A stretch of 64,000 nucleotides of DNA. Origin: Adenophora triphylla var. japonica. Lineage: Eukaryota > Streptophyta > Magnoliopsida > Asterales > Campanulaceae. Below are positions 31,408 to 41,562 of this stretch, piece after piece (the first letter of the stretch is position 1; each line of letters begins with the position of its first letter). The stretch is from contig JAFEMH010005397.1 of NCBI GenBank assembly GCA_022495995.1, positions 100,584-164,583 on the forward strand, written 5' to 3'. Both the position numbers and the translations under genes were made by a program. The notes beneath the pieces were generated by a model. The model did not search any database. It was not told the origin of the DNA and saw only the letters and a program-made list of their open reading frames with translations.

Positions 31408-32615
31408 TTAACCAAGCATCCCAATAATAAATACAAGATCTGTACGAGTACAGACTTGCGCATACATTAAGCTTCCTACTGCCGATGCGTAAGGGATATT
31501 TTCCATATACTTGGGTTCAAGATTATTTTTAGGACATTGATTTAGACTGAACTTATCTCCCTTAGAGACCGGGGTGTCATGTGGTTTACAATTTTCCATG
31601 CTAAACCTTTGTAATACCTTCTCTATATAGCTCTTTTGTGATAATCCTAACATACCTCGTGAATGATCACGATGAATTTGGATTCCTAATACAAAAGATG
31701 CCTTACCAAGATCTTTCATCTCAAATTTGTTTTGAGAAATTTCTTAGTTTCTTTTAGAAGGTCCTTATCATTACTAGCAAGAAAAATATCATCCAAATCC
31801 ACATATAAGACCAGAATAATAAATCTACTCCCACTGAACTTATGGTACACACAATCTTCACCAAGATTCATTTCAAAGCCAAATGAGAGAATAACTTGGT
31901 TAAGTTTTAAGTACCATTGACGAGATGCTTGCTTAAGCCCATAAATGGATTTCTTAAGTTTACAAACTAGTTGACTAGTTTGATCCGAATCAGTCACCAT
32001 TTCTGGTTTCTTCATATAGATAGTTTCCTCAATGTCACCATTAAGAAAAGCTGTCTTTACATCCATTTGATGAAGCTCGAGGTCAAAATGTGCCACTAAA
32101 GCCATAATGATTCTAAAGGCATTTTTAGAGGATACCGGTGAAAATGTTTCTTTGTAATCAATGCCTTCTTTTTGAGTAAATCCTTTAGCGACAAGACGCG
32201 CCTTATGTCTTTCCACATTACCTTTTGAATCCCTTTTGGTCTTAAAGATCCATTTACATCCGATGGGTTTCACATTCTTAGGTAATAGGACAAGATCCCA
32301 AACGTCATTATCATTCATGGATTTTAACTCTTCATTTATGGCATCAATCCACTTATGAGAATTTGGACCACTAATGGCTTCATGGAAGGTGATTGGCTCA
32401 TCTCCCACTAAACCTAACGGTTCCTCATTCTCGGCAAGATACACATCATAATAATCCGGTATAGCACTCCTTCTTGCTCTATTAGATCTTCTTAAGGGCA
32501 CCGGTTCTTCTTGATTTTGAGGGTGTTGAATTTCCTCATCAACATTTTCATGTTGTTCATTAATAGGAGAATGAGCGCCGGGCCCTTTGCCAGGACAACG
32601 AGCCACAACACCCAA
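31408..32615 (-). pseudogene. Copia 3 reverse transcriptase (frameshifted)
   Basis: From 32615: a short stretch of unrelated-looking text (VARCPGKGPGAHS), then RRSNRARRSAIPDYYDVYL, KWIDAINEELKSMNDNDVWD, KWIFKTKRDSKGN, EGIDYKETFSPVS, HQMDVKTAFLNGD, IYGLKQASRQWY and LYVDLDDIFLAS. The catalytic box reads YVD-LD-D, with two extra residues between the Asp residues compared with YVDD, which should abolish polymerase activity. A -1 shift at about 31717 leads to MKDLGKASFVLGIQI and QKSYIEKVLQRFSM. The deletion joint with the leader lies just upstream. Confidence 0.9.
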
Positions 32616-32958
32616 TTAGACTATCAATTCTTAACTTAATGGTGAATCAATATTCAACCAAAGCAAGTAGATCCGCATACTCACATCACATTTTTAAATG
32701 CGTGGCTATGCATATGAACAAACTCACAACGCATCCAAGGATGGTGGCTATGTTCAAAAATTGGATAATCTTACATTAAGAATTGAAAGCCTTTGAGTAA
32801 ACCAAAATCAGAAATAGAATGAAGTTTTATGAATATAATACTCTTAGACAAGATGAGTATTATGAACAAGAACAAAAACTAAAACGAAATCATACAAGAA
32901 TTAAAGCATAAGGCTTTATAAAACTCAATCTAGTATATGAGTAGGCTCTGATACCAAT

Positions 32959-33454
32959 TGTTGGAACATAAACGATCCATTAACCATGAACCGACTCACA
33001 ACTAGATTAAGAAGAGAAGGAGAAGAAGAAGAATAATAATACGGAAGCGTGTACCTTGTGATTCCATTATTGTTCTTGTTCTTGTTCTTGTTCTTGATGA
33101 AGATATGAAGATAGTCTTTGATTTAGGAAGAGTAGATCTTCTAAATGATGAGTGCCTTTTAATCTCTTTGTTCTTCAAGTACTTAGGAAGAATTTTGACT
33201 GAACGAGAATGTAAAATAACTAATGATCCATAGGCTTGATGGATAGGCCTTTATATAAGAATCCAAGGGGCACTTCATTTAGGGACTACACCTATTGATA
33301 TATAAGATATTACCATTATGCCCATCATTTAATGGTATACTTATATTATGGAATTCTACATATTATTTAGAGTTCTATACTTTATACCATATATTATAAT
33401 ATTGATCATTATATTATTAAGTATTTATATGTTACATTAATCCATGTTCTTACA
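32959..33454 (-). repeat. Copia 3 5' LTR (right)
   Basis: 496 bp, same ends as the left LTR, with the PBS immediately to its left (32947-32958, CTCTGATACCAA on the plus strand). Followed by TSD TAAGG. Confidence 0.92.
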
Positions 33455-33818
33455 TAAGGTCCTTGTCCTTTATTTACCCTTTTATCCGTCTTACCGCTCA
33501 TTGAACTAAATGAGAACATGGTGTTGTATCCCTGAATATTATCTTTAAAATTCCTGCTCTTTTCTTGTCTTCCCTCTATAAGATCTCGCAAAAGAGCAGG
33601 CGGTTCTTTTAATAATAAATTTTTACTTGACCATTTTTACAGCATAACGAAAATTTCGTTCTTCTATATAGAGGAGATCTCTTCAGCCTCTCATTGAACC
33701 AAAAGATAGCACCACAATGTTCACATTCATTTTTCGGGTTCCCCATATCATCATAAGCTGCAATGTATAATGAGCGTCTCAAATAAACATAATTTGAACT
33801 AATATATGAACTTATCAA
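33455..33818 (-). pseudogene. Helitron 2 zinc-finger exon, split by copia 3
   Basis: 33818-33609 reads AAYDDMGNPKNECEHCGAIF and RRTKFSLCCKNGQVKI, the CxxC...CC motif seen in Helitron 1 at about 5690-5790. 33591-33455 reads MRDLIEGRQEKSRNFKDNIQ, YNTMFSFSSMSGKTDKRVNK. The text continues on the other side of copia 3 at 30198-30070 (GPMQPKEGQPPQFSQ). Several small lesions. Confidence 0.82.
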
Positions 33819-34108
33819 ACAATATTGAAAGTCATAGAATGAGACATTTTTAATATTTACTCAACATATGTAATTATTTCGTAACAGATGGAGTACTTAC
33901 AAACTTCGGCTTTCTTCAATTTTTTTGTCTTCTATTAAATCGTGCTACCTCAGATTTAGACGTCACGTTTATTTTGACACAGCCTACAAACGAATCAAAA
34001 TTAAGACAAATCTTAGCAAAGATTGATAAATTTTGACTTTCGTCTACTAAACAAACATTAACAAACGTTGATAAAATTTAACTTGTGTAAAAAAACAAAT
34101 TAAACAGA
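33819..34108. other. Helitron 2 intron
   Basis: AT-rich with no coding text recognised. It contains an isolated CGTAACAGATGGAGTACTTA remnant resembling a Stowaway end. Confidence 0.5.
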
Positions 34109-34372
34109 TCACGTACCTGAATTTGAGACTAATGGCTGTTTCTGTTGCTTCCGCTTATTAATTGCAGACTGGCTATAATTTGTGTCGTTTGAAGAATTTA
34201 AGAGTTTGACATCCAAATTGGTTTTAAGAGACTGTACCACAGAAGAATTTCTCCTACTCGGTCCAGACGGTTTTCTTATATGACAATCTACGTTCTTAGA
34301 ACCGAGGGGTCTACCAACTTTTCTTAATGACAAGCTCGTATTATCTTCATTTACCAAATTTTCAATTGTAAC
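34109..34372 (-). pseudogene. Helitron 2 exon with AT-hook-like motif
   Basis: 82 residues, including RKVGRPLGSKNVDCHIRKPS (GRPxGSK, AT-hook-like) and a Ser/Lys-rich remainder (INKRKQQKQPLVSNSG) that ends at a GTACGTGAT donor. An AT-hook near the N-terminus of the Helitron protein could help DNA contact. The reading is probably an internal exon, because smaller exons lie further upstream. Confidence 0.6.
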
Positions 34373-34445
34373 TGTTGCATATAAACTTTAAATTATAAAT
34401 ATAATATTTAAATTAAAAAAAAACACAAAGTAGTAAGATGCACAA

Positions 34446-34985
34446 ATAGAATACCATTACTGGCGTTAGAGAGTAGTGGAACCGCTGTAATGGATTGACT
34501 TCCAAATATTCTTGATCCTGAAAAGATGTGATAATTTTTAAGTTAGTTTAAATTAAAAAAATGATATATTAATATAAGTGAAATTAGGTAAACGTTTTCT
34601 TTACCAGGAGGAGTAATGTAACTTTTAGGAAGAAGCGGACGATTAAGGGGATCTCCAGATATATTGCTAGCTGAAATATAATCAAACAAATATTACAATA
34701 AAAAAAAAGAATTGTATATACCATTGATCAGAATACAAACGAAACAATAACGATAAAAAAAGCATAACATTGCTGCTGTTAGATAAAGGTGTAATCGGAG
34801 TGAATGAAGGAGTTGAAAATAATCTTGAACCTGTTATGACATGTTTAACTTTACAAAGAGGTGAATTTATAAATTTTATATTAATGAAATAAAATTATAG
34901 AATATATTTATACCAGGAGTCGTAATGCAAGTCTTGGGAAGCAGTGGACTAATTTTAGGATTTCCTGATATATTTGTTACTGCAA
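34446..34985 (-). pseudogene. Helitron 2 duplicated mini-exon array (A2, B2, A1, B1)
   Basis: Four short exons lie between AG acceptors and GT donors on the minus strand. B1 (34985-34909): NISGNPKISPLLPKTCITTP. A1 (34833-34766): SRLFSTPSFTPITPLSNSSN. B2 (34672-34602): NISGDPLNRPLLPKSYITPP. A2 (34520-34446): SRIFGSQSITAVPLLSNASN. A1/A2 and B1/B2 are clearly homologous, so a roughly 320-bp exon-intron unit was duplicated. A1's donor is TT instead of GT. A remnant of a third A copy is at about 35360-35385. Function unknown. Confidence 0.7.
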
Positions 34986-35116
34986 AAATATATATAAATC
35001 AAAAATATTTTATAAAGTATTGAATATAATGAATAAGAACAATAAGTTGATATTAATCATCCATTGAAAGACTCTCCTAAATGTAAATACGTTGTTCACA
35101 ATAACAAAATGTTAAA

Positions 35117-35237
35117 AAATTACCATTTGAAATGTCATTGAGCGGGGATCTTTGAGTAGACGGTCTCGTCAACGTATCACGATTTGTGTATTTTTCTATA
35201 TCACGTTTTTGTTTTTTTCCAACTTTCTCCATTTTTA
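35117..35237 (-). pseudogene. Helitron 2 putative first coding exon
   Basis: ATG in TTTTTACC-free AT-rich leader, frame MEKVGKKQKRDIEKYTNRDT, then LTRPSTQRSPLNDISNG, ending at a GTAATTT donor. Basic, Lys-rich N-terminus, which would suit a nuclear protein. No family match beyond position in the Helitron. Confidence 0.5.
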
Positions 35238-35578
35238 CTATAGCGAATAAAAAAAAGACAAACAAATATTTTATATACGATAAACTCATGAATACAGAAA
35301 ATTAGTAACTTATACCATTGATCAGAATACTAACGAAACAATAACGATAACAAAATTATACCATTGCTGCTGTTAGATAAAAAAAGTATAATTTTCTTAT
35401 TCACATATCTAACTGAAAATAGGCTTAGTTGTGTGAGCTACGCTTTAAAGTTCAAAAATTAGCTCTATCATATCATGCCACTTTCTAATTGAAATTTTTT
35501 GGACATTCATTTTAGAACGGAGGTAGTATTATACATAACAGAACAATATTCACAAATCAGCAAAAGGAACAGTAAAAA

Positions 35579-35727
35579 TTAGCAGTAAGCCTCGTCGATA
35601 CTCGACGGGGCATAGTGAAATTAATTAAATTAACGTAATAGTTAGCATTAATTGAAAGTTTAATTTATATTTTTATAGTAAAATAAAAAAAATATTTGTG
35701 CTTCAATCCATTTTCATTTTTAACTAA
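35579..35727 (-). repeat. Minus-strand Helitron 3' terminus (orphan)
   Basis: Read on the minus strand the text is GCCCCGTCGAGTATCGACGA, GGCTTACTG, CTAA then T: a GTCGA-GTA-TCGAC type stem, followed 9-10 nt later by CTAA at 35582-35579. This is a canonical Helitron 3' end, different from those of Helitrons 1 and 2. Only about 150 bp remain before another element begins at 35728; the 5' part was not found. Confidence 0.7.
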
Positions 35728-36388
35728 TCTATATCTATATATATATAAAGGTTGAAGTGCATAGAACACTTCAACAAACCTATTTTCCCTCCAAACCATG
35801 GATGGTTCTAGAATATTAGTTTGTTTCAAATCAACTAATTAAGAAAATAATTAATGTCTTTAAATTAACCTAATTACCCTTTTTCTCTCCCGTATTAATT
35901 AAATGCAAATGAAGTATTACTTCTTTCTTTTAATCACTATACCTAAACCCATTTTTCACAAATTCATAAATATCATTGATTTGCAAACTTTTAGTTTTGC
36001 AAGTAACAATAAAATATGACAAAAAAGAATGGTAAAAATACATTTAGAAAAATATTTTGGAACAAAAAAGATAATTTATCTTGGATGTGGAAATCTATCA
36101 TTTAGTAAAATGATATTTTTGACTTAATATAAATTTTAAAATTCTATCTTGGATACAAATTATATAATATTAGTATTTGTAGGTTTTAAAATTATAAAAG
36201 TTTTTTTATTATTAAAATAATATAAAAATAATTAATTTTGTATAACTTTTTGGTTATATTTCAATCAAATAGATTTTTAGGTTTAAAAATAAAAACTTAA
36301 TTAGTTACACATATATGTTTATTTGTTTTTTGTCTAGAAAAAATATATATGTGTAACTTTATAAGTTTGTCAATATATTAAAAGCTAA
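35728..36388 (+). repeat. Tandem Helitron-like module, copy 1
   Basis: 661 bp starting TCTATATC and ending AAAAGCTAA directly against the next copy's TC. It contains an inverted repeat (GTTACACATATAT ... ATATATGTGTAAC) about 50 bp before its end. Highly similar to copies 2 and 3. The TC start and CTAA end agree with Helitron termini; alternatively it is a plain tandem duplication of an element's 5' part. No coding capacity. Confidence 0.75.
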
Positions 36389-37046
36389 TCTATATCTATA
36401 TATATATAAAGGTTGAAGTGCATAGCACACTTCAACAAACCCATTTTTCCTCCAAATTATAGATGGTTCTAGAATATTAGTTTGTTTCAAATCAACTAAT
36501 TAAGAAAATAATTAATGTCTTTAAATTAACCTAATTACCATTTTTTCTCCCGTATTAATTAAATGCAATTGAAGTATTACTTCTTTCTTTCAGTCACTAT
36601 ACCTAAACCATTTTTCACAAATTCATAAATATTATTGCTTTGCAAACTTTTAGTTTTGCAAGTAACAATAAAATATGACAAAAAAGAATGGTAAAAATAC
36701 ATTTAGAAAAATATTTTGAAACAAAAAAGATAATTTATCTTGGACATGGAATTCTATCATTTAATAAAATGATATTTTTGACTTAATATAAATTTTAAAA
36801 TTCTAACTTGGATGCAAATTATATAATATTAGTATTTTTAGGTTTTAAAATTATAAAAGTTGTTTTATTCTTAAAATAATATAAAAATAATTAATTTTGT
36901 ATAAATTTTTGGTTATATGTGAATCAAATAGAATTTTAGGTTTAAAAATAAAAACTTAATTAGTTATACATATATGTTTGTTTGTTTTTTGTATAGAAAA
37001 ATATATATGTGTAACTTTATAAGTTTGTCAATATATTAAAAACTAA
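36389..37046 (+). repeat. Tandem Helitron-like module, copy 2
   Basis: Starts TCTATATC and ends AAAAACTAA at 37046. Same internal order as copy 1 (AAGGTTGAAGTGCATAG, TGGTTCTAGAATATTAG, TTTTGCAAGTAACAATAAAA). A 12-bp piece of copy 3 follows before the nested Helitron 3 begins. Confidence 0.75.
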
Positions 37047-38429
37047 TATATATTTATATTAGTGATACACCCGTGCAATGCACGGCGATATCTTATCTTT
37101 TTTTATATACGAAAACAATGGATAAAATTAAATTACGATCATAAGTGAAAACTCAATAGAACAACTCTTTTAAATTTACACGTTAACAATTATAATAATT
37201 GAAATGTAAATATAAGTGGTAAGCGGAATAAAATAAAAACAAAAATTGAAAACATTACAATTTAATTACACGTAACTCAAACAAATGTCTCCTATTATAT
37301 TTTCTCAAATACTTTCTTATTTAAATATTAGTAGGGCAACCATTGAAAATATATCCATTACAATCATTCTCATTATGTCTCTCATATCTTTTTTTTTAAA
37401 AAAAAAAAATTATCACCAATTGATGGTTAAATATTATCCCTTTCCTTGGATAATTATTAATAAAAGTCATTAAATTCATTCCATTAAAATTAAAATTAGC
37501 AACAATTTAATATAAAGATTCATCTATCATATTCCCTTAACCATTATTAAAAATTGAAATCATCTCCTCTTTTTTATTTTTTTTCTTAACAAAAATCACC
37601 AAAACATAAATTTAAGTTGTAAGTATTAACATTTAAGAATAAAGTTGAAATTACCATCAATTAAGCTTAAATTGAAAGTAACAATATTTTAACCCACTTC
37701 GTTGTTTCTTTATTTAAAATATAATATATAAATGAAGTAACTTTTTTTTTAGAAATGTTTCTGATAAAATATTCTTATATATTAATAGAAAAGTATAAAA
37801 CTAATGATTATTTGATAGCATTTCTCTCATTTTGAAATATTTATAATAGATATTTTAATGTTTTATGATTTTTTTGAAAGGTGCGAACAGAAATATTTGT
37901 TTGCATTAAAAATTAATACTCTTTCTGATATTAAAAAATAAAAGAATTTTTTGTTCATAATATTTTACTTGATTTATGCTTCTAGAATATTTATATTTTC
38001 ACTGAAAATATAGCTAAAGAGAGAATATGAAATAATTTTATCTATTTTTCTGTAATTTTCACACATATATATAATTTTGATACTATTAATTTATTATTTA
38101 CAGTTAATTTTTAAAATTATTTTATTTTCTTAAAAAGAAAATTAAAAAAAATGTTAAAATAGGTTTTTTTTAATATCAAAACAAAAACGATTTTTGAAAA
38201 AAATGAAGTAATTTTTTCAAAGAAACTTAAAATAAATAACTTATTAACCTATATACTTTTTGGAAGATTTCAATATAGGGATAGTAATACAACATCTATT
38301 TTACATAAATGAAGTACAGTAACTTTTTTTTAGAAATAATTGTGAATGAATATTCTTATATATTAATAGAAAAGTAAAAAAAAAAGTAAGCTTTTTTTTT
38401 TTAAACTATTTTAGCCACCTTAAAAATGT

Positions 38430-39240
38430 TAATTCAATCTTTTCCTTTTCCTCTCCCCCCTACAAACGCCCTCTCTCTTCTCCTTCCCATTACCACCGCC
38501 GACCAAAGCTCCCCTCCTCTGAAAATACTCTCCTTGTTTTCGACCCACCATTGCCATCGCCAACCCCTCCCCTCTAACTTTCTCACCCTTCCTAATAAAA
38601 TGCAGATCTGAGCCACCCATCCTCGCCTCCTCCTCCTCCTCCTCCTCCTAATCACCGCTTCACACACCTCCTCTTCCTAATCACCGCTTCACACACCCTC
38701 TCTTTCTTTCTTCTTCATCTTCTAAGCTAAACTGCCCCACCCTAACTACCCATCCCCACCGCTCCACCACGACTAACGACCACACCGACCCCGACGTCCT
38801 CTTCAAACCCTAATTTTTCTCCCCCTCTCTATGTCTCTCTCTTTCTTCCTCAGCTTCTCAAGAAACCCGCCCAATCACCATGGCCCTAGAATTTATTTCT
38901 GCAAAATAACAAATTATAGCAGAAATAGAAATGGAATTCAGATATTCAGATCTGAATTATGGAAGAACTACATCCTACCTCGACTGGGATTTTGCTACTA
39001 TTTCTTTAAGCTTCAAAGATCTTGAGTCTGTTATCCATGCCAATGAAGATACCCGTGTCCCGATGGCTTCTTGTCAGCCACCTGATAAGCATAAGCAAAA
39101 ACAGAGAGTTAGCAAAAAAAAAAAAAAAATTGTGTGTGTGTGTGTTCGTGGGTGTGTGTTTGCATGTGTGTGTGTGTGTGTGTGAGGGACCTGGGAAGAC
39201 GCCAGAAGAAGAGGAAGTACATAATATTTGAATTCAAAAA
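38430..39240 (+). other. Probable captured host-gene fragment inside Helitron 3
   Basis: Composition switches abruptly to CT-rich DNA (CTCCTCCTCCTCCT run, AACCCTAATTTTTCTCCCCC). This resembles the 5' UTR of a plant gene and is followed by open text MEFRYSDLNYGRTTSYLDWD, FATISLSFKDLESVIHANED, RVPMASCQPPDKHKQ at 38931-39110. A short exon-like frame also occurs at 38831-39025. The parent gene is not recognised. Orientation is opposite to the Helitron. A (TG)n microsatellite at 39130-39184 closes the segment. Confidence 0.55.
39130..39184. repeat. (TG)n microsatellite
   Basis: Interrupted TG repeat, preceded by a run of about 13 A. It lies at the edge of the captured fragment. Confidence 0.9.
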
Positions 39241-41060
39241 TTCCTTGTATTTGTGTCCACCTTCTTCCTGTTGCCCAATAACAATTTGAGTAGTGTCAGA
39301 TTGATTAAGGAAAAGAAGATAAATGGGCTACATTCAAAGTGGACAGTTTTTTTGTAATTTTTTATTTATTTTCCCATTACATAAATTTTGCATTTTCGAA
39401 AATACCCTTACTGATGAGCTGGCAACAACTGTTACAAAAATGCCCTTGTATGTGGAGATATTTGCAACTATCTTCCTTTAATATATATAGAGATATATAT
39501 ATATATATATAAAGGTTGAAGTGCATAGAACATTTCAACAAACCCATTTTTCCTCCAAACCATAGATGGTTCTAGGATATTAGTTTGTTTCAAAACAACT
39601 AATCAAGAAAATAATTGATGTCTTTAAATTAACCTAATTACCCTTTTCTCTTCCGTATTAATTAAATGAAAATGAATTATTACTTCTTTCTTTTAGTCAC
39701 TACACCTAAACACATTTTTCACAAATTCATTAATATAATTGCTTTGCAAACTCTTAGTTTTGCAAGTAACAATGAAATATGACAAAAAAAGAATGGTAAA
39801 AATACATTTAGAAAAATATTTTGGAACAAAAAAGATAATTTATCTTGGACATGGAATTCTTTCATTTAATAAAATGATATTTTTGACTCATTATAAATTA
39901 TAAAATTCTATCTTGGATACAAATTGTATAATATTAGTATTTTTAGGTTTAAAATTATAAAAGATGTTTTATTCTTATAATAATATAAAAATAATTAATT
40001 TTGTATAAATTTTTTGTTATATTTCAATCAAATAGATTTTTAGGTTTAAAAACAAAACTTAATTAATTACACATATACGTTTGTTTGTTTTTTGTCTAAA
40101 AAATTATATATGTGTAACTTTATAAAAAATAATTTTAATGGTTATTAATTATGTATAACAATGATATTTATATAATTTTATTCTTTTTTTTCTTAATTGT
40201 TGAATGTCTTTTAAATGAAATATTTATTGATTATTTTTAGGAATTTGTAATATGAATATTTTCTTAAATTATTTTTTATTTCTTATAAAAACTTTTTTAT
40301 TTTTCTTCATTAATTTCTTCAAACTAATTATTTTTTTTAGCTAATAGGTATAATTTATTTTTTAATTTTTAAAAATAGACTTGAAATCTTGTTTATCCAC
40401 TTTTTTAATACAACTTTTGAGTTTATTATTGATAATTTATTTGTTAATTTAAACTCCAAGAAAAGAATAAAATAAAAAAAATGAGATTTTACTTTTTAGT
40501 GTCTTATTGAACCAACTTTTTAAAAGGTAATATAAATTTTAGTTTCAATTAGTGTTATTTAAGTGAACTTTCACAAATAAAAAAAAATTGGTAAACAAAA
40601 ATTATAAGAAATGATTTTCAAAATTTGGGATAATTAATTCTCATTGAAAATTTAAGTTGATTTTTTGGGGGTTATAAATTGTCTATTTGTTGCTAAAATA
40701 ATAAATAAATGTTTTCTTAACTATTTCAAAATATTTTTCTAAAAAAATCATTTTATATGGATTTTTTTAAATAAAAACTATAAGATAATTTTTTTTAAAG
40801 AAAACTATTTTATAATATTGGTTAGAAAATACGATATATTACTTTATAAGATTATAAAAAAAACTATTTTTAAAAGACACAGATTAATGAAAAAAAACAA
40901 AGTTATTGATAATACTAATTAATCATAAATGAGATAAATATTTCTATTTAATGATAGTCATGCAAATAAAATGTGATAATTATAGTAACTATTTTTATTT
41001 AGTTCATGTTATTTTTTAAAGTTTTTTGGTCGTGCGTTTAACGCACGAGTGTTAAACTAG

Positions 41061-41425
41061 TTTATTGTATAAAATCACTTAATATACATTAAACCGAAAC
41101 ATTTTGAACGCAAGTGTTTTGATCGTCTAACTCTCCTTATTCTAATATGGTATCAGAGCCAAGATCCATAGAAAAACTTCTCCGTCAAACCTCACCACCT
41201 TAGCTTCCGCCATCAACCATCAAAAAACCCTAAATCTAAGCTTTTTTTCTCTCTCCCTCACGGTTCTTCATGGCCGCCGCCCAAGACCCCACCCTCCTTC
41301 CAAATTCAACCGAAACTCCCACACCCAATATTGTCACCACCGTCACCCACCCCAACCCCGCCTACCAAAACAACCCCACCAAGCCGTACCCCTTCCCACC
41401 ACCACCTTCAAAATCCCCCTCATAA
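41061..41425 (+). pseudogene. Ty1/copia remnant: LTR end, PBS and gag start
   Basis: A TGGTATCAGAGCC primer binding site at 41148-41160 follows LTR-like text ending TTCTAATA. A leader with AAACCCTAAATC precedes ATG at 41270, which opens a 51-codon frame (MAAAQDPTLLPNSTETPTPN...) rich in Pro and Thr, typical of copia gag N-termini. It stops at about 41425, and the rest of the element is absent. Confidence 0.75.
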
Positions 41426-41562
41426 ATTCTCTTTTTCCCAATGTAACGTTGAGTATTATTTTTTTCCTTCGAAATTTTTCTTCATTAATTTCTTTTATCT
41501 CAAAGTAAAGTTGAATATTTTTTTTTCTCCTCTTCACTCAATCTCCCTTTGAAAAACAAACC

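Larger units (their letters stand above)
30204..33454 (-). mobile_element. Copia 3: internally deleted Ty1/copia element, TSD TAAGG
   Basis: LTRs at 30204-30705 and 32959-33454 have ends TGTTGGAACATAAACG and CATGTTCTTACA on the plus strand. TSD TAAGG lies at 30199-30203 and 33455-33459. PBS text GGTATCAGAGCC on the minus strand abuts the right LTR, and PPT AAGTGGGAGAT abuts the left. Only a short leader and the RT/RNase H part of pol remain; gag, protease and integrase are deleted. The insertion splits a Helitron 2 exon (DKRVNKGQGPY). Confidence 0.95.
22958..35578 (-). mobile_element. Helitron 2 (minus strand), degenerate and interrupted
   Basis: The 3' terminus on the minus strand is CTAG at 22961-22958, preceded by the hairpin CCGTGT-CATTG-ACACGG (about 22969-22986) and followed by T. 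Going right, the coding order on the minus strand is helicase C-terminus (23874-24080), helicase core (24662-26307), linker and Rep (26915-28175), Rep N-terminal exons (29041-29935), zinc-finger exons (33409-33818) and small N-terminal exons to 35237. The 5' TC end was not found; the right limit given is the next element's terminus. Nested insertions: Stowaway 24302-24581, microsatellites, copia 3 (30204-33454). Confidence 0.85.
37059..39493 (-). mobile_element. Helitron 3 (minus strand), non-autonomous, nested in the tandem array
   Basis: On the minus strand it begins TCTCTATATATATTAAAGGA at 39493 and ends at 37059 with GCCGTGCATTGCACGGGTGT, ATCA, CTAA. The CCGTGC-ATT-GCACGG hairpin is at 37071-37085. 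It inserted between A (37058) and T (39494) with no duplication, exactly as Helitrons do. The array sequence reads through cleanly when it is removed. It carries a CT-rich, gene-like segment (38430-39230) foreign to its AT-rich remainder. Confidence 0.85.
37047..41060 (+). mobile_element. Helitron-like module copy 3, long form with 3' hairpin, interrupted by Helitron 3
   Basis: The start (TATATATTTATA, 37047-37058) and remainder (39494-41060) are split by Helitron 3. 39494-40125 matches copies 1 and 2. The tail 40126-41060 is unique and AT-rich, and ends in a perfect stem CGTGCGT-TTA-ACGCACG (41031-41047) followed by CTAG at 41057-41060 and then T. This is a classic plus-strand Helitron 3' end. 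No Rep or helicase text, so it is non-autonomous. Confidence 0.78.

Noticed and set aside
38429..38667. Arg-rich minus-strand frames
   Set aside because: Product of the CTCCTCCTC repeat read on the other strand.
41331..41552. Pro/Thr-rich plus frame
   Set aside because: Overlaps the copia gag N-terminal fragment in a different phase; low complexity.
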